Source: Clostridiales bacterium (GTDB taxonomy: Bacteria; Bacillota; Clostridia; Christensenellales; Aristaeellaceae). Taken from it: a stretch of 18,551 bases of DNA. The translations under genes were made by a program, and so were the position numbers. The DNA lies in assembly GCA_004556395.1 (NCBI GenBank), contig SFHK01000047.1:1-18551 (forward strand). Reading direction: 5' to 3'. Shown piece by piece: positions 14,342 through 18,551 of this stretch; the first letter of the stretch is position 1, and the number at the start of each line of letters is the position of its first letter. The notes beneath the pieces were generated by a model. That model saw nothing but the letters and a program-made list of their open reading frames with translations, had not been told where the DNA came from and searched no databases.

Positions 14342-14644
14342 TTAACCAACTTCTACTGTTCTTAATTCATCAAGCTTCTTTGCCCGTTGATATGCCAAAT
14401 CTAAAAACGATTGAATCGATAGCTGCTCATAGTCCCAATTCATGGGTTCCAACGTTGTAGCGCCTTGATAGCCGCTACGAGCGATCTTTTTCATAACCTG
14501 CGCCCACTCTATGCTTCCATCAAATGGCAACAATTTATATCTCTCTTCAAAGGATACATCATAACCCACGACATATCCGAAGCAATCATATATTCCTACC
14601 ATTTCAGCCACCCGCAACTTCAAATTTATCGATCCGCTTCTATC
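14342..14644 (-). pseudogene. C-terminal remnant of sugar-phosphate isomerase/epimerase
   Basis: The frame encodes about 100 residues ending YKLLPFDGSIEWAQVMKK, then GATTLEPMNWDYE and a helical tail, the last strand and helix of a xylose-isomerase-like TIM barrel (AP endonuclease 2 family, normally about 270-300 residues). The Glu in TTLEP is the usual last metal ligand. Upstream, IYDCFGY stands where family members have HxHDNxG, and an in-frame TAA at 14645-14647 closes the frame, so roughly two thirds of the gene is missing and the rest is decayed. There is no credible start or ribosome binding site. The segment is visibly AT-richer than its neighbours, which suggests a different origin, and it abuts the end of repeat array B. 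Confidence 0.7.
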
Positions 14645-14670
14645 TTATCACACGAAATCAAATGATGCAA

Positions 14671-14706
14671 GAACAGGAACAGCAGATCGTACCGCTGTTC
14701 CTGTTC
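14671..14706 (-). terminator. Hairpin terminator of the glcK operon
   Basis: GAACAGGAACAGC (14671-14683) is perfectly matched by GCTGTTCCTGTTC (14694-14706) with a 10-base loop, 28 bases past the glcK stop. On the minus strand the following TTGCATCATTTGATTTC is only loosely T-rich, so termination may be partial. Each arm is itself a GAACAG direct repeat. Confidence 0.65.
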
Positions 14707-14734
14707 GGTCGGAAGTCTTTTGAAATGAAATCGT

Positions 14735-15679
14735 TTACCTGCCCAGCATGGCCGCGCCGATGATGCCGGCGTCGTTGCCCAGCGTCGCGAGCGCCACGCG
14801 GGCGTAGGGCATGGTCTTATAGAAGACCATGGACGGCAGGCGGCGGTTCACCGCGTCGAGCAGGAACTGACCGGCGTGAGACACGCCGCCGCCGAGCACG
14901 ATGACCTCGGGGTCGATGAAGTTGATGATGTTCACCAGACCCGCGCACAGGTAGTAGACATAGCGCTCGAACACCTCGTTCGCCGCTTCGTCGCCCGCCT
15001 TGGCCGCGTCGATGACGGTCTTGGCGGTAATATCGTCCAGCCTGCCGTTCACGCTGGCGGCGATCCGGCTTTCGGGATGCTTCTCGGCGGCCTCGCGGCC
15101 CATGCGAATCAGCGCGGTGGCGCTGGCGTAGCGCTCCCAGCAGCCGCGGTTGCCGCAGGTGCACAATTCGCCGTCGATCACGGTGATCATATGACCCAGC
15201 TCGCTGCCCACGCCGTTCGTGCCGGAATACACCTTGCCGCCCAGCACGATGCCGCCGCCCACGCCGGTGCCCAGCGTGAGGAACACGCTGTTTTCAATGC
15301 CCGCGCTCACGCCCGCCACGGACTCGGCCAGACCGGCCACCGTCGCGTCGTTGCCGATATAAATGGGCTTGTTGATGGTTTCCTGCATCCACTCGATCAC
15401 AGGCACCTCGTGCCAGTACAGGTTCGTGCAGAACGGCACGATGCCGGTGCGCGGGTCCTGAATGCCGGGCAGGCCGACGCCGATGGCCTTCACGTCGTCC
15501 AGCGTATAGCCGCCCTTTTCAATCACTTCCAGAGACAGCTTCGCCATGTCGTCCACCACGGGACGCGCGCCGCGCTCCACAAGCGTGGGGCAGGTCGCCT
15601 TGCACAGAATTTTGCCCTGCTCGTCCACCAGACCCGCCTTGATGCTGGTTCCGCCCAGATCGATGCCTACGTATACCAT
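14735..15679 (-). CDS. glcK: ROK-family glucokinase
   Basis: This enzyme phosphorylates glucose (or a related hexose) with ATP in the cytoplasm. At 314 residues it is standard length. Visible features: the phosphate-binding GIDLGGTSIKAGL (5-17), IGNDATVAGLAE (108-119) with catalytic Asp111, LTLGTGVGGGIVLGGK (134-149), and the ROK zinc signature ELGH (160-163) with CTCGNRGCWE (173-182), where His163 and Cys173, 175 and 180 bind zinc. GIVPFCTNLYW is typical of clostridial glucokinases. GGGAGG lies 9 bases before the ATG and the hprK stop is 15 bases upstream, so the two genes are co-transcribed. Pairing a glucose kinase with HprK fits a role in catabolite control. Closely related ROK kinases for other sugars cannot be fully excluded. 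Confidence 0.9.
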   Translation of the reverse strand: MVYVGIDLGGTSIKAGLVDEQGKILCKATCPTLVERGARPVVDDMAKLSLEVIEKGGYTLDDVKAIGVGLPGIQDPRTGIVPFCTNLYWHEVPVIEWMQETINKPIYIGNDATVAGLAESVAGVSAGIENSVFLTLGTGVGGGIVLGGKVYSGTNGVGSELGHMITVIDGELCTCGNRGCWERYASATALIRMGREAAEKHPESRIAASVNGRLDDITAKTVIDAAKAGDEAANEVFERYVYYLCAGLVNIINFIDPEVIVLGGGVSHAGQFLLDAVNRRLPSMVFYKTMPYARVALATLGNDAGIIGAAMLGR

Positions 15680-15694
15680 ATCGTTTTCCTCCCG

Positions 15695-16654
15695 TCAATC
15701 CTCGTCAAGATCGGAATAATCCGCGTTTTCGTCAAAGCCGTACGGGCGCGTTTTGATGCCCGTCTGCCGCCGGAGAAGCTCCTCCGCGGCGCTGTAGCCC
15801 ATCTGCTTCAGGCGCAGGTTGCGCGCCGCCACCTCCAGCACGATGGCGATGTTGCGCCCGGGATGAATGGGCAGAAGCAATGACGGAATGCTCACGCCCA
15901 GAATGGTGGTGGTGCGGTTGTCCAGCCCCAGCCGGTCATAGGAATGGCCGTCCTGCCAGAGCTCCATGTGCACCTCCATGTCGATGGATTTTTCGCGAAT
16001 GATGGACGCGACGCCGTACATGGTGTACACGTCGATGATGCCCACGCCGCGAATTTCCATGAAGTGGCGCGTGCGGTCGGGCGCGGTGCCCGTGAGCCGG
16101 TGATCGTTCACGCGGCAAATTTCCACCACGTCATCCGCCACCAGCCGGTGCCCGCGCTTCACCAGCTCCAGCGCCGCCTCGCTCTTGCCCACGCCGCTGT
16201 TGCCGGTGATCAGCATGCCCACGCCGTACACGTCCACCAGCACGCCGTGCATCGTGCGGCGCGGCGCGAGCTCCGTGTTCAGATAATTGATGATGGCCAT
16301 TTCCAGCCGCACCGTGTTTTCCTGTGTGCGGTACACGGGAATGCGCCGCTCCCGCGCGCAGACCAGCATGGCCTCCGGAATGGACAGCCCGCGGCACACG
16401 ATGACGCACGGCAGCGCGAAGCTGAAAAACGTCTTGAGACGCGCCGCCAGCGTATCCGCGTCCAACGTGCTCAGGTAGGCCATTTCCACCTTTCCGAACA
16501 GCTGCGGCCGCTCGTAGGCGAAATAATCCCAGAAGCCGGTCAGCTGAAGACCCGGACGGCAGACGTCCGATTCCTCAATGGGCAGCGTGCCGTCCTGCGA
16601 CGGAACCACAACCTCCAGCCCCAGCGCGGTCACCAGCTTTTTTTCGGAAATCAA
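15695..16654 (-). CDS. hprK: HPr kinase/phosphorylase
   Basis: HprK phosphorylates Ser46 of HPr when glycolytic intermediates are high and reverses it when phosphate is high; HPr-Ser-P then drives CcpA-dependent catabolite repression. The 319 residues have the full layout: an N-terminal domain (1-130), HGVLVDVYGVGMLI with catalytic His136, Walker A GNSGVGKS (151-158), LVADDVVE (171-178), the family signature MEIRGVGIIDVYTMYG (199-214), and PIHPGRNIAIVLEVAA near the C-terminus. The start is TTG at 16654, 2 bases after the preceding stop, with GGGGTG overlapping the end of that gene as the only available site; the residues from there match known HprK N-termini. A weak start so close to a stop suggests translation coupled to the HAD gene. 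Confidence 0.95.
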   Translation of the reverse strand: MISEKKLVTALGLEVVVPSQDGTLPIEESDVCRPGLQLTGFWDYFAYERPQLFGKVEMAYLSTLDADTLAARLKTFFSFALPCVIVCRGLSIPEAMLVCARERRIPVYRTQENTVRLEMAIINYLNTELAPRRTMHGVLVDVYGVGMLITGNSGVGKSEAALELVKRGHRLVADDVVEICRVNDHRLTGTAPDRTRHFMEIRGVGIIDVYTMYGVASIIREKSIDMEVHMELWQDGHSYDRLGLDNRTTTILGVSIPSLLLPIHPGRNIAIVLEVAARNLRLKQMGYSAAEELLRRQTGIKTRPYGFDENADYSDLDED

Positions 16655-16656
16655 GC

Positions 16657-17478
16657 TTACACCCCGATTCTGTCCTCGGCAATCAGCCGCTCGATCACCT
16701 GCGCCACGCCCTGCTCGGCGTTGGACGGCGCGATTTTAAAGCGCGGCGAGGCCTTTTTCAGCGCTTCCTGCGCGTTGTCCATCACATAGCTTTCGCCCGA
16801 CCACAGAAGCATGTCCAGATCGTTCTGGCCGTCGCCGAAGGAAATGGCTTCCTCCGCGGTCAGCCCCAGATGCTTTGCGAGGAACGAAAGCGCGCCAGCC
16901 TTGCCGGTGTTCACGTCCACGCACTCGATCAGGTGCTTCTGCGAGCGCATGATCGTGGCTCTGCCCGCGAACTGCGCCTGCAGGCCGGGCAGCGCGGCCT
17001 CCGCGCCCTCCGGCGTGTCGATGATGAGCAGCTTCATCGGCGCTTCGTCCATCGCCTCGGACACCGGCCGGTTCACCACCGTGGCCTTCACGCCGGACAG
17101 CCGCTCGTACGCCGCCGTCTTGTCGTTGTATTCCGGCGCGATATAGCCGCCGTGAACGAACGCGTGCAGATACATGCCGCGCTCCTCCGCCGCGCGGGCA
17201 ATGTCCCGCGCCAGATCCATGGGCACCGGCGTCTGATACAGCGTTTCGCCGGTTTGAAGATTCACGACCGCGCCGCCGTTAAAGCAGACCGCGGGCGCGT
17301 TTACGCCGATTTCGTCTCCAATGTGCTTGAGCGCCGCCGGCATGCGCCCCGACGACAGCACGATTTTCGCGCCGCGCTCCATGGCGGCTCTCGCCGCGCG
17401 AACCATGCGCGCGTTCAGCGTGCCGTTCGGGTCGAGCAGCGTGCCGTCCAGATCGACGGCGATCATACGGTATTTCAT
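16657..17478 (-). CDS. Cof-type HAD phosphatase
   Basis: This is a class IIB haloacid-dehalogenase phosphatase of 273 residues, of the Cof/YidA kind that dephosphorylates sugar phosphates or other small phosphoesters in the cytoplasm. Motif I is VDLDGT (8-13, nucleophile Asp9, acid Asp11), motif II the Ser-Ser-Gly-Arg at about 43-46, the C2 cap lies in the middle, motif III is the Lys in VNTGKAGAL, and motif IV is FGDGQNDLDML with the metal-binding aspartates. ATG 17478 is chosen, with GGGTGAT before it; a TTG 15 bases upstream is open but lacks a site. hprK follows after 2 bases, so phosphatase, HPr kinase and glucokinase form an operon. The natural substrate is unknown; a sugar phosphate would fit the neighbours. 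Confidence 0.9.
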   Translation of the reverse strand: MKYRMIAVDLDGTLLDPNGTLNARMVRAARAAMERGAKIVLSSGRMPAALKHIGDEIGVNAPAVCFNGGAVVNLQTGETLYQTPVPMDLARDIARAAEERGMYLHAFVHGGYIAPEYNDKTAAYERLSGVKATVVNRPVSEAMDEAPMKLLIIDTPEGAEAALPGLQAQFAGRATIMRSQKHLIECVDVNTGKAGALSFLAKHLGLTAEEAISFGDGQNDLDMLLWSGESYVMDNAQEALKKASPRFKIAPSNAEQGVAQVIERLIAEDRIGV

Positions 17479-17498
17479 ATCCTTATCACCCAATTTGT

Positions 17499-17527
17499 AT
17501 CTTACAACAAAACCCGAAAAAATGCAA
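17499..17527 (-). promoter_or_regulatory. Candidate promoter of HAD-hprK-glcK operon
   Basis: On the minus strand TTGCAT (17527-17522) and TAAGAT (17504-17499) are 17 bases apart, 21 bases before the HAD start codon. The -35 is a weak match. The T-run of the upstream gene's terminator lies directly before it. Confidence 0.45.
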
Positions 17528-17529
17528 CG

Positions 17530-17570
17530 AAAAAACGCGCTCCCGCGGAGATTTTCGGTTTCTCCGCGGG
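17530..17570 (-). terminator. Terminator after the DUF4143 ATPase gene
   Basis: On the minus strand CCCGCGGAGA (17570-17561) pairs perfectly with TCTCCGCGGG (17551-17542) around a 9-base loop. Six bases later comes TTTTTT (17535-17530). The gap between stem and T-run is longer than ideal. Confidence 0.65.
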
Positions 17571-17576
17571 CTCGAT

Positions 17577-18551
17577 TTACAGCTCCAGCGAATTTTCATT
17601 CAGAAGAAACTCATACAAACCGAGATGCAGGATTCCATCGTCGTCCGTCCACGGCTTCATGGAGGACTTGCTGATGATGATCTTTTTGAAAAAATCCTTC
17701 GTGTGCTTCAGCGGCCGAATCTCCGTCTCCATTTTGGTTGGGTCGTTCACATTCAGCGCAGACTGAATATAGTATTTCTTCGTTCCCCGGTTTACCACAA
17801 AATCGATCTCGCACTGCTTTCTGGATTGCCCGGCCTCAGAGCTTTCCGAAACCTCCACCACGCCGACGTCCACGGAAAAATCCCTGCACAGAAGCTCGTT
17901 GTATATGATGTTTTCCATGATATGCGTTTCCTCCTGCTGCCGGAAATTCAGCCGGGCGTTGCGCAGGCCGACGTCGGCGCAGTAGTACTTCGACGGATAT
18001 TCAAAGTATTTCTTCCCCTTCACGTCATAGCGCTTGGCGTTGCTGAACAGGAAGGATTCCATCAGGTAGTTCAGGTAACTGGAGATGGTCGTGCTTGAAA
18101 CCGCGATTCCCTTTACCGTCTTCAATGTGTTGGCAATTTTGCTGGCGTTGGTAAGCGAGCCGATGGACGAGCACAGATCGTCCGTCAGCTCCGCGAGCAC
18201 ATCCGGAAGGGCAATGTCATAGCGCTCGGTAATGTCCTTGAAGTAGACCTCCGTAAACAGGCTTTGCAGGTACGCCATTTTATCCGCGTCTGTCTTTCTG
18301 GATAAGACCAGCGGCATCCCGCCGTATAAAGCGTACTCTTCGTATGCTTCGGATTTGTCTCCGCCGACGGCGGCATAATACTCCTTGAACGAGATGGGAT
18401 AGACGCGTACCTCATCCCCGCGCCCGCGAAAAACGGTCAGAACATCCTTCGTCAGCATTTTCGAGTTGCTGCCGGTCACGTAAATGTCCACGTTGCGAAG
18501 CCTCATAAGGCCGTTCAGCACGTTATACAGCCGGATGGAATCCGGATTTTT
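17577..18551 (-). CDS. AAA ATPase with DUF4143 domain, N-terminus cut off
   Basis: The frame runs open from the window edge to TAA at 17577-17579 (324 residues seen). It matches the AAA_14/DUF4143 ATPase family common in gut anaerobes: VDIYVTGSNSKML is the sensor-1 region after the (unseen) Walker motifs, FRGRGDEVRVYPISFKEYY follows, then a helical and winged-helix part. A C-terminal nuclease-like domain carries CEIDFVVNRGTKKYYIQSALN, a PD-(D/E)XK-style E-x-D..(x)K-like pattern. Full members have about 400-430 residues, so about 90-100 are missing. Function is unsettled; such genes are often horizontally acquired and have been discussed as defence or toxin-related ATPases. The GTG at 18521 is internal, not the start. 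Confidence 0.85.
   Translation of the reverse strand, partial: KNPDSIRLYNVLNGLMRLRNVDIYVTGSNSKMLTKDVLTVFRGRGDEVRVYPISFKEYYAAVGGDKSEAYEEYALYGGMPLVLSRKTDADKMAYLQSLFTEVYFKDITERYDIALPDVLAELTDDLCSSIGSLTNASKIANTLKTVKGIAVSSTTISSYLNYLMESFLFSNAKRYDVKGKKYFEYPSKYYCADVGLRNARLNFRQQEETHIMENIIYNELLCRDFSVDVGVVEVSESSEAGQSRKQCEIDFVVNRGTKKYYIQSALNVNDPTKMETEIRPLKHTKDFFKKIIISKSSMKPWTDDDGILHLGLYEFLLNENSLEL

Overview
The window looks like the chromosome of a GC-rich (roughly 60% by eye) member of the Clostridia/Firmicutes, probably gut-associated. The basis is bifunctional HPr kinase HprK, ScpB, a DUF6062-type protein, a ROK glucokinase with the ELGH/CxCG signature, strong AGGAGG-type ribosome binding sites and several TTG/GTG starts. 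No species can be named from the sequence alone.

Layout. Positions 1-1082 (minus) hold the start of phosphopentomutase deoB, cut by the window edge. Divergent from it is a tight potABCD operon for polyamine import (1339-5196, plus), closed by a strong terminator. A kinase-only aspartokinase follows (5508-6314); its 3' end is tandemly triplicated (6233-6621). A lone flavodoxin-like gene has its own promoter and terminator (6854-7273). A perfect-consensus promoter at 7357-7386 then starts a long co-directional group: scpB, a DUF6062 protein with two CxxC/CxxH sites, a GH42 beta-galactosidase, a YkuE-like metallophosphoesterase, trmB and a small secreted protein, ending at 12924.

From 12934 to about 14315, in the convergent gap between the plus-strand group and the minus-strand genes, lies the most unusual region. 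A small DUF559 (Vsr-like, PD-(D/E)XK-type) endonuclease gene is bracketed by palindromic repeat elements of the same architecture in inverted orientation. The left element is amplified about 3 times (152-155 bp period, each copy carrying the in-frame 3' tail of the DUF559 gene). The right element is amplified 9 times (58-62 bp period). Next to it is an AT-richer fragment of a sugar-phosphate isomerase/epimerase.

The right end (minus strand) holds a Cof-type HAD phosphatase, hprK and glcK in one apparent operon, which together link sugar phosphorylation with carbon-catabolite control. Upstream of that operon is an AAA/DUF4143 ATPase truncated by the window edge.

The strongest hunt results are the DUF559-repeat cassette and the recurrence, at two unrelated loci in 8 kb, of about 150-bp tandem triplications that copy a gene's 3' end including its stop codon.
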